Notes under the pieces: model-generated | Told to the model about the DNA's origin: nothing | What the model saw: the letters and a program-made list of their open reading frames with translations, nothing else | Database searches by the model: none | From: Clostridium sp. 1001271st1 H5 | GTDB lineage: Bacteria; Bacillota; Clostridia; Lachnospirales; Lachnospiraceae | Reading direction: 5' to 3' | DNA length: 64,000 bases | Assembly: GCF_005845215.1 (NCBI RefSeq) | Contig: NZ_SPHO01000002.1 | Span: 337,705-401,704, forward strand | Part shown: in pieces, positions 8,682 to 18,253 of the stretch | Numbering within the stretch: the first letter of the stretch is position 1 | Layout of the letters: each line of letters begins with the position of its first letter | Position numbers and translations under genes: made by a program

Positions 8682-9188
8682 ATGATGAATATTGTACTTT
8701 TAGAACCGGAGATGCCCTCCAATACCGGCAATATCGGCCGCACCTGCGTGGCCACCAAGACCAGGCTCCATCTCATCGAGCCCCTGGGTTTTAAGCTCAA
8801 CGAAAAGGCGTTAAAGAGGGCCGGACTGGACTACTGGGACAAACTGGACGTGACTGTGTACAGCGATTACGGGGACTTCCTGGAGCGCAATCCCCAGGCC
8901 CGGGGCAGCATGTATTTTGCCACCACCAAAGCCCACAGGGTGTATTCCGACGTGTCCTACGGTCCGGACTGTTATCTCATGTTCGGCAAGGAAAGCGCCG
9001 GCATCCCGGAGGAGATACTGGTGGACAATGAGGACCGCTGCATCCGGATTCCCATGTGGGGCGATATACGCTCCCTGAATCTGTCCAATTCAGCAGCCAT
9101 TGTGCTGTATGAGGCGTTGAGACAGAATGGGTTTGAGAAGCTGGAGCTGAACGGCCGTCTTCACCATCTGCACTGGAAGGATGAATAG
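8682..9188 (+). CDS. trmL: tRNA (cytidine/uridine-34 2'-O)-methyltransferase
   Basis: A 168-residue SPOUT-family methyltransferase of the TrmL/CspR group, which methylates the 2'-hydroxyl of the wobble base in certain leucine tRNAs. Visible motifs are NIVLLEPEMPSNTGNIGR at the N-terminus (motif 1), LMFGKESAGIP (motif 2), and IRSLNLSNSAAIVLYEA (motif 3), which build the knotted SAM pocket. An ATG pair at 8682/8685 leaves a one-codon uncertainty in the start. It lies 19 bp after the aminotransferase and is followed by a good terminator. Confidence 0.95.
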   Translation: MMNIVLLEPEMPSNTGNIGRTCVATKTRLHLIEPLGFKLNEKALKRAGLDYWDKLDVTVYSDYGDFLERNPQARGSMYFATTKAHRVYSDVSYGPDCYLMFGKESAGIPEEILVDNEDRCIRIPMWGDIRSLNLSNSAAIVLYEALRQNGFEKLELNGRLHHLHWKDE

Positions 9189-9222
9189 GCATCGATGGTT
9201 ATTAGATTAGTGATAATACAAG

Positions 9223-9270
9223 AGTACCCCTGGAGCGGATGAGAATTCGCTGCTCCAAGGGTACTTTTTA
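9223..9270 (+). terminator. Intrinsic terminator after trmL
   Basis: A 14-bp stem (9223-9236 with 9252-9265, one C-A mismatch) is followed by TTTTT. It separates the plus-strand housekeeping genes from the convergent minus-strand hyu genes. Confidence 0.88.
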
Positions 9271-9348
9271 GATTTGTTTGGGAAGTGCTGCTGTTCCAGG
9301 CACAAGACATATGGTCATATCTTTTAATAACAAGAAGATATATGCCGA

Positions 9349-11112
9349 TTAACTCTCTTTTTCATAGACATGCTCAGCACGAATTTTATCTGTTAAAGCT
9401 TCATCAATAGAGTAATGCCGGTCCTTTTTCCGGATTACTACCCCATAACAATCCCTTGCGCGTTCAATTGAAATCAGTTCTTCACGCACATCTTTCAGGA
9501 CTTTCTGAGGGTCGCGCGTGAAGGGATCTCCCCAACCGCCTGCGCCGGGAGTTATGATGGTCACGATTGTATCCGTATCCACAGGAAGCGTCATTTTTGA
9601 GTAAGCCAATTCTCTGACAACCTTATCAGGAGTCTGAAGAATGCAGTGTGATGTACCTCCTCCCATTCCGCCATAGACGCCCCAAGGATGCTTCGCCATA
9701 CGGTCCGTACTTAAGGTGAGAGTGGTTTTGGTGCTTAGAACCTGTATACATCTGCGCATTCCAAGCCCGCCACGGAAACGTCCGGCACCGTCCGTGTCCG
9801 GCTCGAGAGAGTTGGAACGGACCATAAGAGGATAGGTCATCTCAATGACTTCGGCAGGTGCATTGCGCGTGTTAGTCATATGTGTCTGCACTGCATCCAT
9901 TCCATCCAGTGTCTTCATTGCGCCCTGACCTCCGGCATATGTCTCAATGTAGTTATAGAGGTTGCCACGGCTATCCGTGCCTCCAATATTAAAGAGGCTG
10001 GTGACGCCATTGGATGCTGCGGCCGAACGCTCGGGAGCCGCTTTATAGAGAGCGCCCATTAGGACATCCACAACTTTTGGTGCAGTTATGATGGTTGAAT
10101 TTGCAATCGCTGCTGGGGCCTTACAGTTTATTACGCTGCCATAGGGGGCTTTCACTGTAATCGGACGATATGTACCAATATTGGGTGGCAGACCTGGGTC
10201 CACTAAAACTTTGACTACATAATAACATGCAGACCTGGTGCAAGCAATATTACTATTGAATGAATCATCCACCTGTGGGTCAGTTCCTTCAAAATCAAAA
10301 AGGATTCCGTCATTGTCAATGATGGTTTTGACCTTAATTTTTACAAGGGGTGGGGTACGTTCCGTACCTTCAATGTAATCTTCATAGGTATATATACCGT
10401 GAGGTAAAGCTTTCAAACCTTCGCGCATACGCTTTTCGGAATAATCAAATTGCGCTTCAATATAGTTCTGTAGACTTGCCACCCCATATTGTCCGCACAT
10501 TTCCTTCAGCCGCTTGGCCCCCACGTTATTGCAAGCCATCTGAGCATGAAGATCTCCCCGTACTTCCGTACTTGTACGCACATTTTGCACAATGAATGAG
10601 AGAAGTTCCTCATCTACAATCCCCTTTTTAACAATTTTAAGAGGTGGAATCTGTAAGCCTTCCTGATATATTTCTCTAAGGCCTGACGCCATGCTGCCGG
10701 GAGCATATCCGCCAAGGTCAGAATGATGGGCCATGTTGGCTGCTATGAATTCTATTGTTCCATTGACGAATACAGGAGTTAATAATAAGATATCGTTTAA
10801 GTGGCCTGGACCTACAGGATAAGGTACGTTAAATATTATATGGTCTCCCTCGTCTAAATCATCAAGGGACATCTGTTGGAATACATAGTCCAAAGCTGAG
10901 GGCATTATGCCAAGGTGTATCGGACAGCCCAGCTCTGTCTGTGAGATAACCTCAAGATTCTTTGTATATATAGCGCAAGAACAGTCTCGGCGGTCCTTGA
11001 TATTAGTAGAATAGGCGGTACGAATCAATGCCAGGTTCATTTCATCGGTTATTGAATACAGCGCATTCATGATAACCTGCAGGGTAATCATATCAACATT
11101 TTTGCGGTTCAT
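9349..11112 (-). CDS. Hydantoinase B / oxoprolinase family protein (HyuB)
   Basis: 587 residues from the ATG at 11112, which has GGAAGGAG eight bases upstream; a longer frame from 11136 lacks a site. The family (N-methylhydantoinase B, 5-oxoprolinase C-half, acetone/acetophenone carboxylase subunits, caprolactamase) performs ATP-driven hydrolysis of cyclic amides or ATP-driven carboxylation together with HyuA. Visible family landmarks are the opening DMITLQVIMNALYSITDEMN, the CSCAIYTKNLEVISQ region, HSDLGGYAPGSM, and near the C-terminus DRMAKHPWGVYGGMGGG and PGAGGWGDP. It overlaps the hyuA stop by about 20 bp. It is the last gene of the left arm of the LysR-centred locus. The cyclic substrate is unknown. 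Confidence 0.9.
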   Translation of the reverse strand: MNRKNVDMITLQVIMNALYSITDEMNLALIRTAYSTNIKDRRDCSCAIYTKNLEVISQTELGCPIHLGIMPSALDYVFQQMSLDDLDEGDHIIFNVPYPVGPGHLNDILLLTPVFVNGTIEFIAANMAHHSDLGGYAPGSMASGLREIYQEGLQIPPLKIVKKGIVDEELLSFIVQNVRTSTEVRGDLHAQMACNNVGAKRLKEMCGQYGVASLQNYIEAQFDYSEKRMREGLKALPHGIYTYEDYIEGTERTPPLVKIKVKTIIDNDGILFDFEGTDPQVDDSFNSNIACTRSACYYVVKVLVDPGLPPNIGTYRPITVKAPYGSVINCKAPAAIANSTIITAPKVVDVLMGALYKAAPERSAAASNGVTSLFNIGGTDSRGNLYNYIETYAGGQGAMKTLDGMDAVQTHMTNTRNAPAEVIEMTYPLMVRSNSLEPDTDGAGRFRGGLGMRRCIQVLSTKTTLTLSTDRMAKHPWGVYGGMGGGTSHCILQTPDKVVRELAYSKMTLPVDTDTIVTIITPGAGGWGDPFTRDPQKVLKDVREELISIERARDCYGVVIRKKDRHYSIDEALTDKIRAEHVYEKES

Positions 11113-13171
11113 TTGTGTACTCCTTCCGTTGTTCAATGATTAAATTACGGTATTTATCTACGATGGCATCATAGCCTTCAAAAAGGACTGTGGTGGAATC
11201 TGCCTGCTCTACAATGGCCGGGGAGAAAATTTTGTTGCCATGGCGCAATTTCCGGCGGTCATATATATTTATTTCTTTATATGTACCATCCATATATACC
11301 CGTCGCATTCCTTTTATAGCAGCACTACAGTCCTCGCCTACATAAGGTTCTTCTGCAAGTTTAGGTTTACTAAGCAAACCGATGGCAGTTAAACGGATAT
11401 TGACAATCTCCACAAATTCATCTTCCATTGCATAGCCATATTTATCCTTGTGAGTATTGCTGTAATCACGACAAATTGTGCGCAGGTCCTCAGCGGAGTA
11501 CTGGTCGATATTAGGTATAGACAATTCCAGTTCATAGCCCTGTCCCTTATAGCGCAGGTCAGCGGAGCGATGGAATATGATATCATTTTCATGAACATGT
11601 TCTTCCACAAGTTGCATAAGCGCCCCTTGTTCCATTTGGGCATATTCTTTACTGAGTGCGGCAGAGTCCAGATTCCACAGATTATGAAGAAAGGTCTTTG
11701 AATAATCATGACGGAAGTCTGCCATTAGAAGACCCAGCGCGCAGTTAACACCAGGTGCTTCAGGCACAATTAGTTTCTGTATATTCATCTGTTTTGCCAG
11801 AGCTACTGCATGGACAGGGCCTGCACCTCCGAAGCAAACTAACGCAAACTTTCGGGCGTCATGGCCTCGTTCAACAGACACCATGCGGATTCCACGCACC
11901 ATGGTGGCGTTTACGACCTTGAGGATTCCTTCAGCAGCCTCCTCAACGGTTAAATCCATTGGTTTTGCAATATGTTCATAGATTGCTTTTTTTGCGCCCT
12001 CTATATCCAGTCCCATATCACCGTTGGCAAAGAATTCGGGGTTTAGATAACCAAGCACTGCGTTGGCGTCGCTTACAGTCGGCCTTGTACCACCGCGCAT
12101 ATAGCAGACAGGTCCAGGGTCTGCACCGGCGCTCTCAGGGCCAACCTGCAGCGCACCGCCTGCGTCAACCCATGCTATGCTGCCGCCGCCAGCTCCCAGA
12201 GTCTTAATATCAATCATTGGAACCTTTATGATATGACCATCTATATCGCTTTCCACAGTATAAGAGGGTTTGCCGCCGCTGGCAAGGGAAACATCAAAGC
12301 TGGTGCCTCCCATGTCTACCGTGATGATATCTTCAATGTCAATCATCTTTGCTGTTACGAGACCACCAAGCAAACCGGCCGCCGGACCGGAAAGAACTGT
12401 CTGGACGCTTTTTTTGCTGGCTTCCTGGCTGGTAGCTACGCCGCCGTTGGATTGCATGATATGTAAATCTGACTGAATGCCCATTTTTTTGATTTCTTTT
12501 TGTATTTTTCCAAGATATTGTTCAATTATGGGCATTACATAAGCATTGATGACTGTAGTGCTGCTTCTCTCATACTCCTTATACTCAGGAAGGGTTTCGC
12601 AGGAAAGACAGACGCGTAGTTCGGGAGCAGTTTCTTTCAATATATCCCGAATACGGAGTTCATGGGAAGGATTCGCATAAGAATGGAGTAAACAGACTGC
12701 CACAATTCCAATGCCCTCATCCACCAGGATTTTAGCTATTTTGCGAACTTCTTCCTCATCAAGGGGGACCTGTACCTCGCCGGTATAGAGCATACGCTCA
12801 TCTACTTCGAAACGATACTCCCGCGCAATAAAGGAATCAGGACGACGTGAAAAGTAATCATATAATTTTGGGCGGGACTGCCTTGCAATATGCAGAACAT
12901 CACGGAATCCCTTTGTGGTAATAAGCGCAGTTGGTACACCCTTGCGCTCGATTAGTGCATTTGTGGCGACCGTTGTTCCATGTATAAGAAAGTCTACCTG
13001 ACTCAGGTCCACATCATACATATCAACAATCTTATTAATCCCATTGATAACGGCCTTATTAGGTGCTTGCGGTACAGACGGGGTTTTGGTGAGGTTGATG
13101 GTGCCTTTCGCCTCATCAATCACCACCACATCTGTAAATGTACCGCCTACGTCAATGCCAAGTCTTACCAT
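11093..13171 (-). CDS. Hydantoinase A / oxoprolinase family ATPase subunit (HyuA)
   Basis: 692 residues from the ATG at 13171; an in-frame TTG at 13192 is the alternative. The N-terminus has the actin-like ATPase phosphate-1 signature GIDVGGTFTDVVVID, and further on come DFLIHGTTVATNALIERKG, QSNGGVATSQEA, SGPAAGLLGG and DMGGTSFDVSL, all typical of HyuA/5-oxoprolinase N-halves. It should supply ATP-dependent activation of a lactam, hydantoin or ketone to HyuB. It lies 50 bp downstream of dctM in the same minus-strand unit. The coupling to a TRAP importer suggests an imported or derived cyclic amide, which is an inference. Confidence 0.92.
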   Translation of the reverse strand: MVRLGIDVGGTFTDVVVIDEAKGTINLTKTPSVPQAPNKAVINGINKIVDMYDVDLSQVDFLIHGTTVATNALIERKGVPTALITTKGFRDVLHIARQSRPKLYDYFSRRPDSFIAREYRFEVDERMLYTGEVQVPLDEEEVRKIAKILVDEGIGIVAVCLLHSYANPSHELRIRDILKETAPELRVCLSCETLPEYKEYERSSTTVINAYVMPIIEQYLGKIQKEIKKMGIQSDLHIMQSNGGVATSQEASKKSVQTVLSGPAAGLLGGLVTAKMIDIEDIITVDMGGTSFDVSLASGGKPSYTVESDIDGHIIKVPMIDIKTLGAGGGSIAWVDAGGALQVGPESAGADPGPVCYMRGGTRPTVSDANAVLGYLNPEFFANGDMGLDIEGAKKAIYEHIAKPMDLTVEEAAEGILKVVNATMVRGIRMVSVERGHDARKFALVCFGGAGPVHAVALAKQMNIQKLIVPEAPGVNCALGLLMADFRHDYSKTFLHNLWNLDSAALSKEYAQMEQGALMQLVEEHVHENDIIFHRSADLRYKGQGYELELSIPNIDQYSAEDLRTICRDYSNTHKDKYGYAMEDEFVEIVNIRLTAIGLLSKPKLAEEPYVGEDCSAAIKGMRRVYMDGTYKEINIYDRRKLRHGNKIFSPAIVEQADSTTVLFEGYDAIVDKYRNLIIEQRKEYTNEPQKC

Positions 13172-13221
13172 GTTTACCTTTACTCCTTTCAAATTAATAT
13201 TAGTTGGAATTTTATTTTATG

Positions 13222-14553
13222 TTACATTGTGCCGGGCAGCCAGGTGGCAAGCTCCGGGAACAGGTAAAGAACGAAGACATATATTAACATTATAAAGAAA
13301 TATGGCAAAGAGCCTCTTATTACCTGACCAAGGGTAAAACCATCCGGACTTTCAGGATTGGGATAGTTCTGAGCGATTCCGTGAATTACAAACAGATTCA
13401 TGCCGATTGGAGGCGTTAGGCAGGCCACCTGAGCCATAACTACAAAAAATACTGCAAACCACAGCGGGTCAAACCCAAATGCAATAATAGCCGGGTAGAG
13501 AACGGGCATTGTCAGATAGAGCATGCAGGCAGACTCCATCAAACATCCAAGTACCAGATAAATCCCAATACAGATTAGGAAAAACCCAAATTTCGTGAGG
13601 TTTAGTGAAAGCAACCATTCGGTAACGGAGCGGTTGATACCAGTATTGACCAGAAGATAATTGTATACCTGGGCGCTGACAATGATGAGCATCAGAACAG
13701 CTGTGGTTTTACCTGCACTAATCATAGAATCACGCAGCATTTTCCATGAAAAAGAACGATTGATAATTGCAAAGAAACAGGCCACAGCCGTTCCCACGGC
13801 TGCTACCTCCGTCGGAGTGGCAATACCACCGTAGAGACAGCCAAATATGGTAACCATCAGCAGAATCATAGGCAGGATGTCGGGAATTGCCCGCAGTTTC
13901 TCTTTGCCGGTAGCTGCTTCAGGCGCAGGGGTTAGCCCTTTTTTTATAGTGCACCGGATACCAATGTAGAAAATGAATATTAAGGCAAGAAGAAAGCCGG
14001 GCACTACACCTGCCATAAACAGTTTGGTTACGGAGCCATTTGTCAGTGTACCGTAGATAATGAGGGGTATACTGGGAGGGATGAGAAGACCAAGGGTGCC
14101 GCCGGATGCAAGAGAACCAAAAAGCATTTCTGAGTTATACCTGCGCTTTGTCATTTCCGGTATCGATACCGACCCGATTGCCGCAGCTGTAGCTATTGCA
14201 GATCCGCTTATAGCAGCAAAAAATGCGGTGGCAGCGATATTAGACTGCAGAAGTCCTCCTGGCAGTTTTCCAATGAGTTTGGCCAGGCCGCGGTAAAATT
14301 TTGCGCTGATGTCAGCGCGAAGTACAATCTCGCCCATGAGTACAAAGAGGGGGATTGCCGTCATCGTATAGCTGATTGAGTTGTTCCAGACAATGGAACC
14401 GATAGCTGTCATGGCTGCTGCAGAGGTAGGTTTACCAAAGATAAGAAGTCCGATAACACCTGCCGTACCAAGAGCGAAAGCTACCCACTCACCGATGAAG
14501 AAAAGAGCGAATAATATGACCATAGTGAGGATAAATGTTACTGCCCAAGACAT
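13222..14553 (-). CDS. TRAP transporter large permease (DctM family)
   Basis: 443 residues with about twelve membrane spans, the usual DctM size. Family landmarks include the FALGTAGVIG helix, TAIPLFVLMGEIV, SGSAIATAAAIGS and PPSIPLIIYG. It forms the sodium-coupled translocation channel and works with the DctQ and DctP subunits encoded just upstream. Its ATG overlaps the dctQ stop by one base (TAATG), so the two subunits are coupled in translation. Confidence 0.95.
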   Translation of the reverse strand: MSWAVTFILTMVILFALFFIGEWVAFALGTAGVIGLLIFGKPTSAAAMTAIGSIVWNNSISYTMTAIPLFVLMGEIVLRADISAKFYRGLAKLIGKLPGGLLQSNIAATAFFAAISGSAIATAAAIGSVSIPEMTKRRYNSEMLFGSLASGGTLGLLIPPSIPLIIYGTLTNGSVTKLFMAGVVPGFLLALIFIFYIGIRCTIKKGLTPAPEAATGKEKLRAIPDILPMILLMVTIFGCLYGGIATPTEVAAVGTAVACFFAIINRSFSWKMLRDSMISAGKTTAVLMLIIVSAQVYNYLLVNTGINRSVTEWLLSLNLTKFGFFLICIGIYLVLGCLMESACMLYLTMPVLYPAIIAFGFDPLWFAVFFVVMAQVACLTPPIGMNLFVIHGIAQNYPNPESPDGFTLGQVIRGSLPYFFIMLIYVFVLYLFPELATWLPGTM

Positions 14554-15131
14554 TATTTTTTATCCTCCTTTACTATGCTTAATTGCTCGATTATCTCTTT
14601 TTCTGTTGCAGACTTCTCTTCCTTCAGCAAAATCTTTCCGGTCGTTTTCAAAAAGTCCCGTCCGGTGAGAACGGTCAGACACAGGAATAGAATTAAACTC
14701 CCAAGAGGTATAAACAGTTGCGGAATCCACAGCGGTGTCTTAATGAAGCTTACAGAACGTGCACTGTTGACAAGAGATTTGTACATATAGTCAAAGGTGT
14801 ACTTGAATAGAATTACGGTATAACACAGCACTACCAAATCAATGAAAATATCCAGGAAACATCTGAGTTTTAGAGGGAATCTGTTATATAGGATATCGAT
14901 ACGGACGATTGCGCCCTCCTGAAGGGCATAGGCTGAAGCAAGGAAAAAGCCGCCTGCCATAAGATAGCCGGAAATCTCATCCGAAACCATGGTAGAGCTG
15001 TTGAAAAATGTACGAAGCACCACTTCTGTGAATACCAGCAGAAACATCAGTACCAGCATGAATCCGCCGATATAGGCGCCGGCGTATGTTATTTTACGAA
15101 CAAGCTTTTCATAGGAGTACCAAAGTTGCAT
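14553..15131 (-). CDS. TRAP transporter small permease (DctQ family)
   Basis: 192 residues with four hydrophobic spans, the standard small-subunit design. There is a conserved TEVVLRTFFNSSTMVSDEIS region around residues 35-55 and IPLGSLILFLCL near residue 150. The start at 15131 has GAAAGGAGTGATTTTAAA upstream. The C-terminal tail (LKEEKSATEKEIIEQL) is charged and cytoplasmic. It is encoded between the binding protein and the large permease. Confidence 0.93.
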   Translation of the reverse strand: MQLWYSYEKLVRKITYAGAYIGGFMLVLMFLLVFTEVVLRTFFNSSTMVSDEISGYLMAGGFFLASAYALQEGAIVRIDILYNRFPLKLRCFLDIFIDLVVLCYTVILFKYTFDYMYKSLVNSARSVSFIKTPLWIPQLFIPLGSLILFLCLTVLTGRDFLKTTGKILLKEEKSATEKEIIEQLSIVKEDKK

Positions 15132-15175
15132 TTTAAAATCACTCCTTTCGATAGTTGCAGGAGTTGTGAAGCCTG

Positions 15176-16270
15176 CTAGTTTGTATTGACTTTATTGATG
15201 GCCTCCAGGGCGGCTTCAAGCGCTAATTTTACATCGCCGCTGATAGAAGTTTTATAGGATTCAATGACAGCCGCTGCGGCTTGTTTACTTTTCTGCATTT
15301 CTTCTTCCGTAGGCTTAATCATCAGCACATCGCCTTCTTTCTCGGCACGTTCAAGATATTCGGCATCTACCTTCGGCATTATTTCACGGCAGCGGGTTTC
15401 CAGGTCGGTAAAGCATTCCATCATGGTTGCCCGCAGGTCCTCGGGAAGGGAGTTAAGGGCATCCTCGCTGGCTAAAATGTACTGAATGCCAGGCCCGTAG
15501 TTTGCCAAATAACACCAGTCCAGAGGTTCATGGAGATGGGAGTCAACTATGCCCATGGCGGAGGTAATAAGAGTGTCAAATATTCCGCGGTTAAGCGCAT
15601 CCGGTACTTCTGCCCAGGTAAGAGCAATGGGAGTTCCTTTGAACTGCAGTACAAAATCGCTCTGGGTGCTGGCAAGTGTCCTTACTTTATGGCCTGCAAG
15701 GTCCTCAAACCCGCTCATTGGCGTACCTGTTCCCCAGATATACTGGCCGGGATACATAAAGAAACCCACCTCGGTAACACCGTATGTTTCGTGGAGATAT
15801 TTGCCCATATACGGGCGTATAGCAGTGTCGCAGGCAATTGCCTCATCCAAATTGGTTACAAGATAGGGCAGCATGGGAATTTCTGTAAACTCACACTGGC
15901 CGCCCGCATAGCCGCCGTTGATGCTGCACAACTGTACGCCTCCGTCAGCCATGACCTGGATAATTTCATTGCCGGAGAAGGGAAGTTCGCCCTGGCTCTG
16001 GACCGTTATTTTGACGCGGCCACCGGTTTTTTCAAGAACATCTTCAGCCCATACCTTTTCCAGCTTTGGTATAGTAGACTCGCTGGTCATGTAATCAAAC
16101 ATAATCCATTCATAAATCTGACCATCATCAGTAGTTTTCGCTTCGTCTGTTTTTTCTTCGCTCTGCTTTTCGCTGGTCTTTGTGTTGGCGCCGCCTGAGC
16201 TGGAGCAACCGGCTAGGGCTAATATCACTAACAATAGAGATGCAGACAGTACAGAATGTCTTATTCGCAT
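15176..16270 (-). CDS. TRAP transporter substrate-binding lipoprotein (DctP family)
   Basis: 364 residues. The signal peptide ends in lipobox LAGC near residue 22, so it is a lipoprotein on the outer face of the membrane, followed by a Ser/Gly/Lys/Glu-rich linker. The body carries the DctP fold, with a region around GTGTPMSGFEDLAGHKVRTLAS that includes the arginine commonly used to grip a substrate carboxylate, so an organic-acid ligand is likely. ATG at 16270 is preceded by AAGGAGGTTAAAAA. It is separated from the upstream aconitase X genes by 200 bp holding a 12-bp inverted repeat. Confidence 0.93.
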   Translation of the reverse strand: MRIRHSVLSASLLLVILALAGCSSSGGANTKTSEKQSEEKTDEAKTTDDGQIYEWIMFDYMTSESTIPKLEKVWAEDVLEKTGGRVKITVQSQGELPFSGNEIIQVMADGGVQLCSINGGYAGGQCEFTEIPMLPYLVTNLDEAIACDTAIRPYMGKYLHETYGVTEVGFFMYPGQYIWGTGTPMSGFEDLAGHKVRTLASTQSDFVLQFKGTPIALTWAEVPDALNRGIFDTLITSAMGIVDSHLHEPLDWCYLANYGPGIQYILASEDALNSLPEDLRATMMECFTDLETRCREIMPKVDAEYLERAEKEGDVLMIKPTEEEMQKSKQAAAAVIESYKTSISGDVKLALEAALEAINKVNTN

Positions 16271-16343
16271 TTTTTAACCTCCTTATCATAATCATACATT
16301 TTGGGTTTGTTTTTAATACAATACAGAATTTATATCCAAGTGC

Positions 16344-16415
16344 GTGAAGCAGAGAATCCATTAAGGGATAAAATTGTTATATGTCCCTGCTGTTATGGTT
16401 GTATCTCTGCTTCAC
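16344..16415. repeat. Perfect 12-bp inverted repeat in the gap between acnX small subunit and dctP
   Basis: Arms 16344-16355 and 16404-16415 (GTGAAGCAGAGA and its complement) enclose 48 nt that contain a second short complementary pair (AGGGA/TCCCT). In the minus-strand mRNA this would fold just upstream of the strongest gene of a TRAP operon, the binding protein. It could be a transcript-processing or stabilising hairpin, an operator, or part of a second start of transcription. No T-run follows in either direction. Confidence 0.75.
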
Positions 16416-16470
16416 TATACACAAATTACTGTATGCAGCTTTCAAAACAAATTTTGCTTATTTTGGTATA

Positions 16471-16953
16471 TTAAATGTCAGTATTTGCATTGTTCCTCTT
16501 CAGTATCTCAACCGTGCCGTTCCCTCCATCTACGCGGATATAGTCTCCCGTCTTGATTATGGTGAGGGGATTTATGTTTGTAAAATCGCATACGCAAGGT
16601 GTTTCAGTACTGGTAACTGCACCGCCTATGCGGCTGTCCATGTGCAGCACCACCCATGCGGCTGGAGCAAAACCGGACAACTTAGCAGATTTGAAATGTG
16701 CTGAAAATCCGTTTGAACCTTTACCCCCGGGAAGCACCAGAATACAATCCTTGATGCATATGCCTGCATGGGGATTACCTGGCTCATAAATAACACCATC
16801 CTTATCTCCGATACCACCGCTGTTACCTGATATGCCTTTGGGACAGACGATAGCAGTTCCTTGGGCAACACCTGGAAAAGCTCCACGGCCCTGTAAAATT
16901 GTGTTTTTCGTATATTTCCCCCTTACTTGAGTCAGACATTCCACTTGCCGCAT
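16471..16953 (-). CDS. Aconitase X swivel (small) subunit, DUF126 family
   Basis: 160 residues covering the AcnX swivel domain, encoded as a separate gene as in archaea and many Firmicutes rather than fused to the large subunit. The conserved core runs from about ILQGRGAFPGVAQG to the LPGGKGSNGFS loop, which in relatives usually reads G-S-S-S-G-S and carries the catalytic serine region, then DFTNINPLTIIKTGD. It overlaps the large-subunit gene by 22 bp. The ATG at 16953 has no clear ribosome site, so translation is probably coupled to the upstream gene. Together with the large subunit it should dehydrate a hydroxyacid or hydroxyproline-type substrate. Confidence 0.85.
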   Translation of the reverse strand: MRQVECLTQVRGKYTKNTILQGRGAFPGVAQGTAIVCPKGISGNSGGIGDKDGVIYEPGNPHAGICIKDCILVLPGGKGSNGFSAHFKSAKLSGFAPAAWVVLHMDSRIGGAVTSTETPCVCDFTNINPLTIIKTGDYIRVDGGNGTVEILKRNNANTDI

Positions 16954-18209
16954 AAAGCAGAATTAATACAATCGTCAATGGTTCCATAAAATATCTTTGC
17001 TTTTGTCTGGTTCCGCAGATTATGTGCCTGTTTAGCGCTGTTGACAAGGATAGATTTAGCATGACCATGGCTTTGAGCTCGCATAACCAGGGGACAAGTG
17101 CTGTTAAGAAGATGACCGCCACTGCGCTCAATGAATTCCTGATAACCATTTAGTTTTGCCAGAGCTTGAACTGAGTAGTCTGTCCATATCCAGAGCTCGA
17201 GATTTTCGGATATTTTTTTCCCATTCAAACGATTTGCGATATAAGCTACTTCTTCCAGGCTCAGATGGGGGCAGCCAATTGTGACTAAGTCAATGGAACT
17301 GCCATTGTCATCACACAGCATCTTTACCGATTGGTCGAATTCTTCCTGTGTAAGATTCACGGAAATCACTGGTTTATGCCCGCCTAAGGCGTCTTCCTGG
17401 TTTCTGGCTTCTGGAGTCAGCCCGTCAATATGGCAAATCTCTGCTGGACTGGGAACGGCGAGAGAGGCAAAGCATTGCTTTAGTTTAGTCATATTTGGCC
17501 TGTGGTAGTTTCCTGTGAGGAAAGGGCGGCCGCCAGGAGAAAGAAGGCGTCCCACTGTGTAGCCAATTACGTCCCAGTCAAAGGTGGTTTCGGACGGACA
17601 GCTTATATTAAATATATCGGTGGCATAACGCATTTCTTTGCAATGCATACCCCACAACGGAGTATATCCGGTTATAGCTGCACAGATTGCGGTTTCCACA
17701 CCGTCACTGTTTCCATATGCCCCCATGATAGAGTTGCTGACAACGGCATTACTGGATTCATTGGTCACAAAATGTTCGCCGTGCAGCGGTAACCATCCAC
17801 TGTAATAGGGAGTACATGTGTTGACTGTAGTTACGCCATATTTCCTCATATATGCAAGAATCCAGTTGTTTAATTCAAATTTGTCATGGGGCATATGAGT
17901 TACAACGTTATCGAAAAGATCAAAGGGCACGGAATCACTGATAGTAATGCAATCATGGCAGAATTGTTCTATTGGCAGTGTCTTATCGCTGTTCAAGATA
18001 AAACGGCTGAAATCTGATAGATAACTATCCTTGGTAAGATTTGGCTGCCAATGTTGGGCGCCAATACAGATTGTTGCTCGTTCTACCTTGCAGAGTTCCT
18101 CTGCACCAAGGACTTTGGCATAGTTTACAATCATCTCCATAGCCTTTTGTTTAAATTCGCCTTGTCTGCCATCTAGTATTTCTTGTTCTTGTTTTTTTAA
18201 TTTTACCAT
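16932..18209 (-). CDS. Aconitase X catalytic (large) subunit, DUF521 family
   Basis: 425 residues of the AcnX catalytic domain, an iron-sulfur dehydratase related to aconitase. Conserved elements are TCTPYYSGWLPLHGEHFV, ESSNAVVSNSIMGAYGN, TGYTPLWGMH, GCPHLSLEEV and NSTCPLVM; the cysteines in TCTPY, GCPH and STCP are the likely cluster ligands. Characterised members dehydrate cis-3-hydroxy-L-proline (bacteria) or mevalonate-5-phosphate (archaea). The neighbouring OCD-family reductase matches the bacterial 3-hydroxyproline arrangement, but the extra HyuAB, TRAP and oxidoreductase genes do not, so the substrate is open. Start ATG at 18209 follows AAGGATAAATAGCC. Confidence 0.9.
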   Translation of the reverse strand: MVKLKKQEQEILDGRQGEFKQKAMEMIVNYAKVLGAEELCKVERATICIGAQHWQPNLTKDSYLSDFSRFILNSDKTLPIEQFCHDCITISDSVPFDLFDNVVTHMPHDKFELNNWILAYMRKYGVTTVNTCTPYYSGWLPLHGEHFVTNESSNAVVSNSIMGAYGNSDGVETAICAAITGYTPLWGMHCKEMRYATDIFNISCPSETTFDWDVIGYTVGRLLSPGGRPFLTGNYHRPNMTKLKQCFASLAVPSPAEICHIDGLTPEARNQEDALGGHKPVISVNLTQEEFDQSVKMLCDDNGSSIDLVTIGCPHLSLEEVAYIANRLNGKKISENLELWIWTDYSVQALAKLNGYQEFIERSGGHLLNSTCPLVMRAQSHGHAKSILVNSAKQAHNLRNQTKAKIFYGTIDDCINSALCGKWNV

Positions 18210-18253
18210 GGCTATTTATCCTTACCATTAGAACTTAAAAACCAGGAGAAATT

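Noticed and set aside
7817..8800. 327-codon open frame on the minus strand
   Set aside because: Antisense to the aminotransferase and trmL genes, which are clearly real.
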